Assembly: GCA_958450325.1 (NCBI GenBank) | Contig: OY288243.1 | Span: 24,520,844-24,584,843 of the forward strand | Direction of reading: 5' to 3' | Length of the DNA stretch: 64,000 bases | Origin: Agrostemma githago | Taxonomy: Eukaryota > Streptophyta > Magnoliopsida > Caryophyllales > Caryophyllaceae | In this document: in pieces, positions 1-11,966 of the stretch | Layout of the letters: each line of letters begins with the position of its first letter | How positions within the stretch are numbered: position 1 is the stretch's first letter | Position numbers and translations under genes: made by a program | The notes under the pieces: model-generated | Database searches by the model: none | Told to the model about the DNA's origin: nothing | Seen by the model: the letters and a program-made list of their open reading frames with translations, nothing else

Positions 1-299
1 CCACGGACAAAGATGCGTCCCAAAGAGTGGTCCGGAGATTGTCTAAAACTATTTCGAAAATAGTCCACGGAGAAAGATCTGTCCTAAAGCGTAGTCCAGA
101 GATAGTCGAAAACTATTTCGAAGAAAGTCTAGGGACAAAGATCCGTCCCAAAGAGTAGTCCAGTGATTGTCAGAAACTATCTCGAAGAACTTCAAGGGAC
201 AAAGATCCGTCACAAAGAGTAGTCCGAAGATAGACAGAAACTATCTCGAAGAAAGTCCAGGGACAAAGATCCGTACCAAAGAGTAGTCCAGAGATAGTC
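1..299 (+). repeat. Satellite monomers, left edge, no clear HOR
   Basis: About four and a half diverged monomers entering from the left edge. They include the variants with GAGTGGTCC, CTATTTCGAA and the GTCAC box that recur further right. No larger unit can be assigned because the array continues beyond the window. No gene or other element is seen. Confidence 0.85.
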
Positions 300-3200
300 G
301 AAAACTATCTCGAAGAAAGTCCAGGGACAAAGATCCATCCCAAAGTGTAGTCCAGTAAATGTCAGAAACTATCTCGAAGAAATTAAAGGGACAAAGATCC
401 GTCACAAAGAGTAGTTCGAAGATAGTCAGAAACTATCTCGAAGAAAGTCCAGGGAAAAGATCCGTCCCAAAGAGTACTCCAGAGATTGTCAGAAACTATC
501 TCGAAGAAAGTCAAGGGACAAAGATCCTTCCCAAAGAGTAGTCCGGAGATGGTAAGAAACTATCTTGAAGAAAGTCCAGGGACAAAGATCCGTCCCAAAG
601 AGTAGTCCAGTGATTGTCAGAAACTATCTCGAAGAACTTCAAGGGACAAAGATCCGTCCCAAAGAGTAGTCCGAAGATAGTCAGAAACTATCTCGAAAAA
701 AGTCCAAGGACAAAGATCGTATTCAGAAACTATCTCGAAGAAAGTCCACGGACAAAGATCCTACCCAAAGTGTAGTCCAGAGATAGTCAGAAACTATCTC
801 GAAGAAAGTCCAGGGACAATGATCCGTCACATAGAGTAGTCCGGAGATAGTCAGAAACTATCTCGAAGAAAGTCCATGGACAAAGATCCGTCCGAAAGAG
901 TAGTTCAGTGATTGTTAAAAACTATCTCGAAGAAATTCATGGGACGAAGATCCGTCACAAAGAGTAGTTCGAAGATAGTTAGAAACTATCTCGAAGAACG
1001 TCCAGGGACAAAGATTCGTCACAAAGAGTAGTCCGAAGATAGTCAGAAACTATCTCTAAGAACGTTCAGGGACAAAGATCCGTACCAAAGAGTAGTCCAG
1101 TGATAGTCGAAAACTATCTCGAAGAAAGTCCAGGGACAAAGATCCATCCCAAAGAGTAGTCCAGTAAATGTCAGAAACTATCTCGAAGAAATTAAAGGGA
1201 CAAAGATCCGTCACAAAGAGTAGTTCGAAGATAGTCAGAAACTATCTCGAAGAAAGTCCAGGGAAAAGATCCGTCCCAAAGAGTAGTCCAGAGATTGTCA
1301 GAAATTATCTCGAAGAAAGTCAAGGGACAAAGATCCTTCCCAAAGAGTAGTCCGGAGATGGTAAGAAACTATCTCGAAGAAAGTCCATGGACAAAGATTC
1401 GTCCCAAATAGTAGTCTAGAGATAGTCGGATATTATCTCGAAGAAAGTCCACGGACAAAGATCAGTCCCAAAGAGTGGTCCAGAGATAGTCTATAACTAT
1501 TTCGAATAAAGTCCACGGAGAAAGATCTGTCCCAAAGAGTAGTCCAGAGATAGTCGAAAACTATTTCGAAGAAAGTCCAAGGACAAAGATCCGTCCCAAA
1601 GAGTAGTCCAGCTATTGTCAGAAACTATCTCGAAGAACTTCAAGGGACAAAGATCCGTCCCAAAGAGTAGTCCGAAGATAGTCAGAAACTATCTCGAAGA
1701 AAGTCCAAGGACAAAGATCGTAGTCAGAAACTATCTCGAAGAAAGTCCACGGACAAAGATCCTACCCAAAGAGTAGTCCAGAGATAGTCAGAAACTATCT
1801 CGAAGAAAGTCCAGGGACAAAGATCCATCCCAAAGTGTAGTCCAGTAAATGTCAGAAACTATCTCGAAGAAATTAAAGGGACAAAGATCCGTCACAAAGA
1901 GTAGTTCGAAGATAGTCAGAAACTATCTCGAAGAAAGTCCAGGGAAAAGATCCGTCCCAAAGAGTACTCCAGAGATTGTCAGAAACTATCTCGAAGAAAG
2001 TCAAGGGACAAAGATCCTTCCCAAAGAGTAGTCCGGAGATGGTAAGAAACTATCTTGAAGAAAGTCCAGGGACAAAGATCCGTCCCAAAGAGTAGTCCAG
2101 TGATTGTCAGAAACTATCTCGAAGAACTTCAAGGGACAAAGATCCGTCCCAAAGAGTAGTCCGAAGATAGTCAGAAACTATCTCGAAAAAAGTCCAAGGA
2201 CAAAGATCGTATTCAGAAACTATCTCGAAGAAAGTCCACGGACAAAGATCCTACCCAAAGTGTAGTCCAGAGATAGTCAGAAACTATCTCGAAGAAAGTC
2301 CAGGGACAATGATCCGTCACATAGAGTAGTCCGGAGATAGTCAGAAACTATCTCGAAGAAAGTCCAGGTACAAAGATCTGTCCCAAAGTGTAGTCCAGAG
2401 ATAGTCATAAACTATCTCGAAGAAAGTCCATGGACAAAGATCCGTCCGAAAGAGTAGTTCAGTGATTGTTAAAAACTATCTCGAAGAAATTCATGGGACG
2501 AAGATCCGTCACAAAGAGTAGTTCGAAGATAGTTAGAAACTATCTCGAAGAACGTCCAGGGACAAAGATTCGTCACAAAGAGTAGTCCGAAGATAGTCAG
2601 AAACTATCTCTAAGAACGTTCAGGGACAAAGATCCGTACCAAAGAGTAGTCCAGTGATAGTCGAAAACTATCTCGAAGAAAGTCCAGGGACAAAGATCCA
2701 TCCCAAAGAGTAGTCCAGTAAATGTCAGAAACTATCTCGAAGAAATTAAAGGGACAAAGATCCGTCACAAAGAGTAGTTCGAAGATAGTCAGAAACTATC
2801 TCGAAGAAAGTCCAGGGAAAAGATCCGTCCCAAAGAGTAGTCCAGAGATTGTCAGAAATTATCTCGAAGAAAGTCAAGGGACAAAGATCCTTCCCAAAGA
2901 GTAGTCCGGAGATGGTAAGAAACTATCTCGAAGAAAGTCCAAGGACAAAGATTCGTCCCAAATAGTAGTCCAGAGATAGTCAGATATTATCTCGAAGAAA
3001 GTCCACGGACAAAGATCAGTCCCAAAGAGTGGTCCAGAGATAGTCTATAACTATTTCGAATAAAGTCCACGGAGAAAGATCTGTCCCAAAGAGTAGTCCA
3101 GAGATAGTCGAAAACTATTTCGAAGAAAGTCCAAGGACAAAGATCCGTCCCAAAGAGTAGTCCAGCTATTGTCAGAAACTATCTCGAAGAACTTCAAGGG

Positions 3201-3343
3201 ACAAAGATCCGTCCCAAAGAGTAGTCCGAAGATAGTCAGAAACTATCTCGAAGAAAGTCCAAGGACAAAGATCGTAGTCAGAAACTATCTCGAAGAAAGT
3301 CCACGGACAAAGATCCTACCCAAAGAGTAGTCCAGAGATAGTC
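300..3343 (+). repeat. Tandem duplication, 1,490/1,554-bp HOR unit
   Basis: Copy 1 is about 300-1789 and copy 2 about 1790-3343. The marker ATGTCAGAAAC at 359 recurs at 1849 (offset 1,490), and the one at 1168 recurs at 2722 (offset 1,554). The 64-bp difference is one extra monomer in copy 2 near 2363-2426. The shorter length fits 24 monomers with two 22-bp deletions and two 1-bp deletions (1,536 - 46 = 1,490). Each copy contains two related cassettes that start at the ATGTCAG variant, run through the AATTAAAGGG and AGGGAAAAG variants, and end near the GGTAAGAAAC variant. Boundaries are good to a few tens of bases. Confidence 0.88.
685..726 (+). repeat. 42-bp short monomer (22-bp deletion), first example
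   Basis: The interval between successive AAAC starts here is 42 bp instead of 64. The missing 22 bp lie between GATC in the middle of the monomer and the TAGTC/TTCAG near its end. The same deletion is seen many times, e.g. near 1722, 3274, 6041, 7553, 9640, 10768, 11247 and 11747 with GATCGTAGTC at the join. Around 20894, 22200, 30790, 49887 and 55680 the join reads GATCATAGTC. The constant end points suggest one founding deletion spread by amplification. A length of 42 bp keeps the reading frame, which is why some of the longer spurious reading frames cross these monomers. Confidence 0.9.
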
Positions 3344-4944
3344 AGAAACTATCTCGAAGAAAGTCCAGGGACAAAGATCCGTCCCATAGAGTAGTCCGGA
3401 GATAGTCAGAAACTATCTCGAAGAAAGTCCAGGTACAAAGACCCGTCCCAAAGAGTAGTCCAGAGATAGTCATAAACTATCTCGAAGAAAGTCCATGAAC
3501 AAATATCCGTCCGAAAGAGTAGTCCAGTGATTGTTAAAAACTATCTCGAAGAAATTCATGGGACAAAGATCCGTCACAAAGAGTAGTGCGAAGATAGTCA
3601 GAAACTATCTCGAAGAACATCCAGGGACAAAGATCCGTACCAAAGAGTAGTCCAGAGATAGTCGAAAACTATCTCGAAGATAGTTCACGGACAAAGATCC
3701 GTCCCAAAGAGTAGTCCAGTAAATGTCTGAAACTATCTCGAAGAAATTAAAGGGACAAAGATCCGTCACAAAGAGTAGTTCGAAGATAGTCAGAAACTAT
3801 CTCGAAGAAAGTCCAGGGAAAAGATCCGTCCCAAAGAGTAGTCGAGAGATAGTCATAAACTATCTCGAAGAAAGTCCATGGACAAAGATCCGTCCGAAAG
3901 AGTAGTCTAGTGATTGTTAAAAACTATCTCGAAGAAATTCATGGGACAAAGATCCGTCACAAAGAGTAGTCCGAAGATAGTCAGAAACTATCTCGAAGAA
4001 CGTCCAGGGACAAAGATCCGTCCCAAAGAGTAGTATTGAGATAGTCAGAAACTATCTCGAAGAAAGTGAAGGGACAAAGATCTGTCCCAAAGAGTAGTTT
4101 GGAGATAGTCAGAAACTAAATCGAAGAAAGTCCAAGGACAAAGATCCGTCCCAAAGAGTAGTCCAGTAAATGTCAGAAACTACCTGGAAGAAATTAAAGG
4201 GACAAAGATCCGTCACAAAGAGTAGTTCGAAGATAGTCATAAACTATCTCGAAGAAAGTCCAGGGAAAAGATCCGTCCCAAAGAGTAGTCCAGAGATTGT
4301 CAGAAACTATCTCGAAGAAAGTCAAGGGACAAAGATCCTTCTCAAAGAGTAGTCCAGAGATGGTAAGAAACTATCTCGAAGAAAGTCCAGGGACAAAGAT
4401 TCGTCCCAAATAGTAGTCCAGAGATAGTCAGATATTATCTCGAAGAAAGTCCACGGACAAAGATCCGTCCCAAAGAGTGGTCCAGAGATAGTCTAAAACT
4501 ATTTCGAAAAAAGTCCACGGAGAAAGATCCGTCAAAAAGAGTAGTCCAGAGATAGTCGAAAACTATTTCGAAGAAAGTCCAAGGACAAAGATCCGTCCCA
4601 AATTGTAGTCCAGCTATTGTCAGAAACTATCTCGAAGAACTTCAAGGGACAAAGATCCGTCCCAAAGAGTAGTCCGAAGATAGTCAGAAACTATCTCGAA
4701 GAAAGTCCAAGGACAAAGATTGTAGTCAGAAACTATCTCGAAGAAAGTCCACGGACAAAGATCATACCCAAAGAGTAGTCCGGAGATAGTCTAAAACTAT
4801 TTCGAAGAATGTCCAGGGACAAAGATCCGTCCCAAAGAGTAGTCCAGTAAATGTCAGAAACTATCTCGAAGAAATTAAAGGGACAAAGATCCGTCACAAA
4901 GAGTAGTTCGAAGATAGTTAGAAACTATCTCGAAAAAAGTCCAG
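3344..4944 (+). repeat. Irregular satellite monomers with cassette copies
   Basis: Satellite without a simple HOR period. The cassette beginning ATGTCAG/ATGTCTG appears at 3723 and 4170 (447 bp apart), and the 4170 copy recurs at 5043 (873 bp), the same spacing as between 1849 and 2722. Two 42-bp monomers lie near 4719 and 4761. The stretch looks like a mosaic of pieces also found in the blocks on either side. No gene or foreign insertion is seen. Confidence 0.8.
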
Positions 4945-7617
4945 GGACAAAGATCCGTACCAAAGACTAGTCCAGAGATAGTCGAAAACTATCTCGAAGA
5001 AAGTCCAGGGACAAAGATCCGTCCCAAAGAGTAGTCCAGTAAATGTCAGAAACTATCTCGAAGAAATTAAAGGGACAAAGATCCGTCACAAAGAGTAGAT
5101 CGAAGATAGTTAGAAACTATCTCGAAGAAAGTCCAGGGAAAAGATCCGTCCCAAAGAGTAGTCCAGAGATTGTCAGAAACTATCTCGAAGAAAGTCAAGG
5201 GAGAAAGATCCTTCCCAAAGAGTAGTCCGGAGATGGTAAGAAACTATCTCGAAGAAAGTCCAGGGACAATGATTCGTCCCAAATAGTAGTCCAGAGATAG
5301 TCAGATATTATCTCGAAGAAAGTCCACGGACAAAGATCTGTCCCAAAGAGTGGTCCAGAGATAGTCTAAAACTATTTCGAAGAAAGTCCACGGAGAAAGA
5401 TCCGTCCCAAAGAGTAGTCCAGAGATAGTCAAAAACTATTTCGAAGAAAGTCCAGGGACAAAGATCCGTCCCAAAGAGTAGTCCAGTGATTGTCAGAGAC
5501 TATCTCGAAGAACTTCAAGGGACAAAGATCCATCACAAAGAGTAGTCCGAAGATAGTCAGAAACTATCTCGAAGAAAGTCCAGGGACAAAGATCCGTACC
5601 AAAGAGTAGTCCAGAGATAGTCGAAAACTATCTCGAAAAAAGTCCAGGGACAAAGATCCGTCCCAAAGAGTAGTCTGGAGATGGTAAGAAACTATCTCAA
5701 AGAAAGTCCAGGGACAAAGATTCATCCCAAATAGTAGTCCAGAGATAGTCAGATATTATCTCGAAGAAAGTCCACGGACAAAGATCCGTCCCAAAGAGTG
5801 GTCCAGAGATAGTCTAAAACTATTTCGAAAAAATTCCACGGAGAAAGATCCGTCCCAAAGAGTAGTCCAGAGATAGTCGAAAACTATTTCGAAGAAAGTC
5901 CAGGGACAAAGATCCGTCCCAAAGAGTAGTCCAGTGATTGTCAGAAACTATCTCGAAGAACTTCAAGGGAAAAAGATCCGTCCCAAAGAGTAGTCCGAAG
6001 ATAGTCAGAAACTATCTCGAAGAAAGTCCAAGGACAAAGATCGTAGTCAAAACCTTCTCGAAGAAAGTCCACGGACAAAGATCCTACACAAAGAGTAGTC
6101 CAGAGATAGTCAGAAACTATCTCGAAGAATGTCCAGGGACAAAGATCTGTCCCATAGAGTAGTCCGGAGATAGTCAGAAACTATCTCGAAGAAAGTCCAG
6201 GTACAAAGATCCGTCCCAAAGAGTAGTCCAGAGATAGTCATAAACTATCTCGAAGAAAGTCCATGGACAAAGAACCGTCCGAAAGAATAGTCTAGTGATT
6301 GTTAAAAACTACCTCGAAGAAAGTCCACGGACAAAGATCCGTCACAAAGAGTAGTTCGAAGATAGTCAGAAACTATCTCGAAGAACGTCCAGGGACAAAG
6401 ATCCGTCACAAAGAGTAGTCCGAAGATAGTCAGAAACTATCTCGAAGAACGTCCAGGGACAAAGATCCGTACCAAAGAGTAGTCCAGAGATAGTCGAAAA
6501 CTATCTCGAAGATAGTTCACGGACAAAGATCCGTCCCAAAGAGTAGTCCAGTAAATGTCAGAAACTATCTCGAAGAAATTAAAGGGACAAAGATCCGTCA
6601 CAAAGAGTAGTTCGAAGATAGTCAGAAACTATCTCGAAGAAAGTCCAGGGAAAAGATCCGTCCCAATGAGTAGTCCAGAGATTGTCAGAAATTATCTCGA
6701 AGAAAGTCAAGGGACAAAGATCCTTCCCAAAGAGTAGTATGGAGATGGTAAGAAACTATCTCGAAGAAAGTCCAGGGACAAAGATTCGTCCCATATAGTA
6801 GTCTAGAGATAGTCAGATATTATCTCGAAGAAAGTCCACGGACAAAGATCCGTCCAAAAGAGTGATCTAAAGATAGTCTAAAACTATTTTGAAAAAAATC
6901 CACGGAGAAAGATCCGTCCCAAAGAGTAGTCCAGAGATAGTCGAAAACTATTTCAAAGAAAGTCCAGGGACAAAGATCCGTCCCAAAGAGTAGTCCAGTG
7001 ATTGTTAGAGACTATCTCGAAGAACTTCAAGGGACAAAGATCTGTCACAAAGAGTAGTCCGAAGATAGTCAGAAACTAACTCGAAGAAAGTCCAGGGACA
7101 AAGATCCGTACCAAAGAGTAGTCCAGAGATAGTCGAAAACTATCTCGAAGAAAGTCCAAGGACAAAGATCCGTCCCAAAGAGTAGTCCGGAGATGGTAAG
7201 AAACTATCTCGAAGAAAGTCCAGGGACAAAGATTCATCCCAAATAGTAGTCCAGAGATAGTCAGATATTATCTCGAAGAAAGTCCACGGACAAAGATCCG
7301 TCCCAAAGAGTGGTCCAGAGATAGTCAAAAACTATTTCGAAAAAAGTCCACGGAGAAAGATCCGTCCCAAAGAGTAGTCCAGAGATAGTCGAAAACTATT
7401 TCGAAGAAAGTTCAGGGACAAAGATCCGTCCCAAAGAGTAGTCCGGTGATTGTCAGAAACTATCTCGAAGAACTTCAAGGGACAAAGATCCGTCCCAAAG
7501 AGTAGTCCGAAGATAGTCAGAAACTATCTCGAAGAAAGTCCAAGGACAAAGATCGTAGTCAAAACCTTCTCGAAGAAAGTCCACGGACAAAGATCCTACA
7601 CAAAGAGTAGTCCAGAG
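4945..7617 (+). repeat. Tandem duplication with 1,512-bp period
   Basis: Corresponding markers are 1,512 bp apart: the ATGTCAG variant at 5043 and 6555, and the rare GATCGTAGTCAAAACC join at about 6039 and 7551. Similarity runs from about 4945 to 6105 against 6457 to 7617 and then stops, so the second copy is incomplete (about 1.8 copies in all). Both copies carry the unusual CAAAACCTTCTCG variant next to the 42-bp monomer, which supports a real duplication rather than chance monomer similarity. Confidence 0.8.
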
Positions 7618-7700
7618 ATAGGCTAAAACTATATCGAAGAAAGTCCACGGAGAAAGATCCGTCCCAAAGAGTAGTCCAGAGATAGTCATAAACTATCTCG

Positions 7701-8475
7701 AAGAAAGTCCATGGACAAAGATCCGTCCGAAAGAGTAATCCAGTGATTATTAAAAACTATCTCGAAGAAATTCATGGGACAAAGATCCGTCACAAAGAGT
7801 AGTCCGAAGATAGTCATAAAATATCTCGAAGAACGTCCAGGGACAAAGATCCGTCCCAAAGAGTAGGCTGAAGATAGTCAGAAACTATCTCGAAGAAAGT
7901 CCAGGGACAAAGATCCGTCCCAAAGAGTAGTCCAGTAAATGTCAGAAACTATCTCGAAGAAATTAAAGGGACAAAGATCCGTCACAAAGAGTAGTTCGAC
8001 GATAGTCAGAAACTATCTCGAGGAAAGTCCAGGGAAAAGATCCGTCCCAAAGAGTAGTCCAGACATTGTCAGAAACTATCACGAAGAAAGTCCATGGACA
8101 AAGATCCGTCCGAAAGAGTAATCCAGTGATTGTTAAAAACTATCTCGAAGAAATTCATTGGACAAAGATCCGTCACAAAGAGTAGTCCGAAGATAGTCAT
8201 AAAATATCTCGAAGAACGTCCAGGGACAAAGATCCGTCCCAAAGAGTAGGCTGAAGATAGTCAGAAACTATCTCGAAGAAAGTCCAGGGACAAAGATCCG
8301 TCCCAAAGAGTAGTCCAGTAAATGTCAGAAACTATCTCGAAGAAATTAAAGGGACAAAGATCCGTCACAAAGAGTAGTTCGACGATAGTCAGAAACTATC
8401 TCGAGGAAAGTCCAGGGAAAAGATCCGTCCCAAAGAGTAGTCCAAACATTGTCAGAAACTATCACGAAGAAAGTC
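7701..8475 (+). repeat. Tandem duplication, 383-bp unit
   Basis: Two adjacent copies, about 7701-8083 and 8084-8475. The ATGTCAG variant at 7939 recurs at 8322, and the rare GAGTAATCCAG and GTAGGCTGAAG variants are found in both. The unit equals six monomers minus the 1-bp deletion in AGGGAAAAGATCC (384 - 1 = 383). Copies are nearly identical, so this is probably recent. Confidence 0.88.
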
Positions 8476-9334
8476 AAGGGACAAAGATCATTCCAAAAGA
8501 GTAGTCCGGAGATGGTAAGAAACTATCTCGAAGAAAGTCCAGGGACAAAGATTCGTCCCAAATAGTAGTCCAGAGATAGTCAAATATTATCTCGAAGAAA
8601 GTCCACGGACAAAGATCCGTCCCAAAGAGTGGTCCAGAGATAATCTAAAACTATTTCGAAGAAAGTCCACGGAGAAAGATCCGCCCCAAAGAGTAGTCCA
8701 GAGATTGTCAGAAACTATCTCGAAGAAAGTTAAGGGACAAAGATCCTTCCCAAAGAGTAGTCCGGAGATGGTAAGAAACTATCTCGAAGAAAGTCCAGGG
8801 ACAAAGATTTGTCCCAAATAGTAGTCCAGTGATAGTCGAAAACTATTTCGAAGAAAGTCCAGGGACAAAGATCCGTCCCAAAGAGTAGTCCAGTGATTGT
8901 CCGAAACTATCTCGAAGAACTTCAAGGGACAAAGATCCGTTACAAAGAGTAGTCGGAAGATAGTCAGAAACTATTTCGAAGAATGTCCAGGGACAAAGAT
9001 CCATACCAAAGAGTAGTCCAGAGATAGTCGAAAACTATCTCGAAGAAAGTCCAGGGACAAAGATCCATCCCAAAGAGTAGTCCAGTAAATGTCAGAAACT
9101 ATCTTGAAGAAATTAAAGGGACAAAGATCTGTCACAAAGAGTAGTTCGAAGATAGTCAGAAACTATCTCGAAGAAAGTCCAGGGACAAGATCCGTCCCAA
9201 AGAGTAGTCCAGAGATTGTCAGAAACTATCTCGAAGAAACTCAAGGGACAAAGATCCTTCCCAAAGAGTAGTCCGGAGATGGTAAGAAACTATCTCGAAG
9301 AAAGTCCAGGGACAAAGATTCGTCCCAAATAGTA
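8476..9334 (+). repeat. Irregular satellite between duplications
   Basis: About 13 monomers including the GGTAAGAAAC, GAGTGGTCC and TTAAAGGG variants of the recurring left-hand cassette. A further cassette start (ATGTCAG) is at 9089. No higher period is supported within the stretch itself and no gene is visible. Confidence 0.78.
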
Positions 9335-11443
9335 GTCCAGAGATAGTCAGATATTATCTCGAAGAAAGTCCACGGACAAAGATCCGTCCCAAAGAGTGGT
9401 CAAGAGATAGTCTAAAAGTATTTCGAAGAAAGTCCACGGAGAAAGATCCGTCCCAAAGAGTAGTCCAGAGATAGTCGAAAACTATTTCGAAGAAAGTCCA
9501 GGGACAAAGATCCGTCCCAAAGAGCAGTCTAGTGATTGTCAGAAACTATCTCGAATAACTTCAAGGGACAAAGATCTGTCACAAAGAGTAGTCCGAAGAT
9601 AGTCAGAAACTATCTCGAAGAAAGTCCAGGGACAAAGATCGTAGTCAGAAACTATCTCGAAGAAAGTCCACGGACAAAGATCCTACCCAAAGAGTTGTCT
9701 AGAGATAGTCAGAAACTATCTCGAAGAAAGTCCAGGGACAAAGATCCGTCCCATAGAGTAGTCCGGAGATAGTCAGAAACTATCTCGAAGAAAGTCCAGG
9801 TACAAAGATCCGTCCCAAAGAGTAGTCCAGAGATAGTCATAAACTATCTCGAAGAAAGTTCATGGACAAAGATCCGTCCGAAAGAGTAGTCCGGTGATTG
9901 TTAAAAACTATCTCGAAGCAATTCATGGGACAAAGATCTGTCTCAAAGAGTAGTCCGAAGATAGTCATAAACTATCTGGAAGAACGTCCAGGGACAAAGA
10001 TCCATCCCAAAGAGTAGTCTGAAGATAGTCAGAAACTATCTCGAAGAAAGTCCAGGGACAAAGATTCATCCCAAAGAGTAGTCCAGTAAATGTCAGAAAC
10101 TATCTCGAAGAAATTAGAGGGACAAAGATCCGTCACGAAGAGTAGATCGAAGATAGTCAGAAACTATCTCGAAGAAAGTCCAGGGAAAAGATCCGTCACA
10201 AAGAGTAGTCCAGAGATTGTCAGAACCTATCTCGAAGAAAGTCAAGGGACAACGATCCTTCCCAAAGAGTAGTCCGGAGATGGTAAGAAACTATCTCGAA
10301 GAAAGTCCAGGGACAAAGATTCGTCCCAAATAGTAGTCCAGAGATAGTCAGATATTATCTCGAAGAAAGTCCACGGACAAAGATCCTTCCCAAAGAGTGG
10401 TCCAGAGATAGTCTAAAACTATTTTGAAGAAAGTCCAGGGAGAAAGATCCGTCCCAAAGAGTAGTCCAGAGATAGTCGAAAACTATCTCGAAGAAAGTCC
10501 AGGGACAAAGATCCGTCCCAAAGAGCAGTCTAGTGATTGTCTGAAACTATCTCGAAGAACTTCAAGTGACAAAGATCCGTCACAAAGAGTAGTCCGAAGA
10601 TAGTCAGAAACTATCTCGAAGAAAGTCCAGGGACAAAGATCCGTCCCAAAGAGTAGTCCTGAGATAGTCAGAAACTATCTCGAAGAACTTCAAGGGACAA
10701 AGATCTGTCCCAAAGAGTAGTCCGAAGATAGTCAGAAACTATCTCGAAGAAAGTCCAGGGACAAAGATCGTAGTCAGAAACTATCTCGAAGAAAGTCCTC
10801 ATAGAAAGATCTGTCCCAAAGAATAATCCAGAGATTCTTAAAAACTATCTCGAAGAAAGTCCAGGGACAAAGATCCCTCCCAAAGAGTAGTCAAGAGATA
10901 GTCAGAAACTATCTCGAAGAAAGTCCAGGGACAAAGATCCGTCCCAAAGTGTAGTCCTGAGATGGTCAGAAACTATCTCGAAGAAAGTGAAGGGACAAAG
11001 ATCCGTCCCAAAGAGTAGTTCGGAGATAGTCAGAAACTATCTCGAAGAAAGTTTAGGGATAAAGATTCGTCCCAAAGAGTAGTCCAGAGATAGTCGAAAA
11101 CTATTTCGATGAAAGTCCAGGGACAAAGATCCGTCCCAAAGAGTAGTCCTGAGATAGTCAGAATCTATCTCGGAAAAAGTCATGGGACAAAGATCCGTCA
11201 CAAAGAGTAGTATGGAGATAGTCAGAAACTATCTCGAAGAAAGTCCAAGGACAAAGATCGTAGTCAGAAACTATCTCGAAGAAAGTCCACGGACAAGGAT
11301 CCTACCCAAAGAGTAGTCCAGAGATAGTCAGAAACTATCTCGAAGAAAGTCCAGGGACAAAGATCCGTCCCATAGAGTAGTCCAGAGATAGTCAGAAACT
11401 ATCTCGAAGAAAGTCCAGGTACAAAGATCCGTCCCAAAGAGTA
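9335..11443 (+). repeat. 2,109-bp HOR unit, copy 1 (no insertion)
   Basis: Matches 11444-13864 once the 312 bp of LTR plus one target-site copy are removed from the latter. Markers: the TTG-started variant at 9536 recurs at 11645 (offset 2,109), ATGTCAG at 10090 recurs at 12511 (offset 2,421 = 2,109 + 312), and CATAGAAAGA at 10800 corresponds to CATAGAACGA at 13221 (2,421). The length fits 34 monomers with three 22-bp deletions and one 1-bp deletion (2,176 - 67). Positions 9668-9672 (CCACG) are the unoccupied equivalent of the retrotransposon target site in copy 2. Confidence 0.9.
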
Positions 11444-11776
11444 GTCCAGAGATAGTCAGATATTATCTCGAAGAAAGTCCACGGACAAAGATCCGTCCCA
11501 AAGAGTGGTCAAGAGATAGTCTAAAAGTATTTCGAAGAAAGTCCACGGAGAAAGATCCGTCCCAAAGAGTAGTCCAGAGATAGTCGAAAACTATTTCGAA
11601 GAAAGTCCAGGGACAAAGATCCGTCCTAAAGAGCAGTCTAGTGATTGTCAGAAACTATCTCGAAGAACTTCAAGGCACAAAGATCTGTCACAAAGAGTAG
11701 TCCGAAGATAGTCAGAAACTATCTCGAAGAAAGTCCAGGGACAAAGATCGTAGTCAGAAACTATCTCGAAGAAAGT

Positions 11777-11781
11777 CCACG
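11777..11781 (+). repeat. Target-site duplication, left (CCACG)
   Basis: CCACG lies directly before the TG of the LTR. The identical pentamer follows the CA end at 12089-12093. It belongs to the satellite context GTCCACGGACAAA, and joining the two sides through one copy restores a normal monomer. Five base pairs is the usual target duplication of LTR-retrotransposon integrases. Confidence 0.93.
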
Positions 11782-11913
11782 TGTAACACCCCGGCCCAAT
11801 CCTAGGACCGGAAATGTTAACTGCGGTAGCCCGCCAGGCTTTGTACTGGTCCCACAGACCAACACGAGTCCTTTCCAGCACATTTTGTCCTCACTCGTGC
11901 GCATCCCGGAAAC

Positions 11914-11934
11914 CTTCCCAGGAGGTCACCCATC
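11914..11934 (-). promoter_or_regulatory. Pol III box C (5S type) in the LTR
   Basis: The minus strand reads GATGGGTGACC followed by TCCTGGGAAG, matching the box C region of plant 5S genes with no mismatch visible to me. Box A, the intermediate region and box C keep 5S spacing, so the type-1 internal promoter is structurally complete even though the rest of the 5S sequence has drifted. Confidence 0.8.
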
Positions 11935-11952
11935 CTAAGATTGCTCTCAGTC

Positions 11953-11966
11953 AAGCACGCTTAACT
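11953..11966 (-). promoter_or_regulatory. Pol III box A (5S type) in the LTR
   Basis: On the minus strand the bases read AGTTAAGCGTGCTT, identical to box A of plant 5S genes, which starts at 5S position 50. If used as in 5S genes, initiation would be near 12015 on the minus strand (inference from 5S geometry). Whether it is active cannot be told. Confidence 0.8.

Noticed and set aside
359..541. Repeated 60-residue frame starting ATGTCAG, present in many copies (also 1168, 1849, 2722, 5043, 6555)
   Set aside because: It is three satellite monomers read in one frame. Each copy is simply another copy of the repeat, there is no promoter or conserved coding signal, and indels of 1 and 22 bp are tolerated freely.
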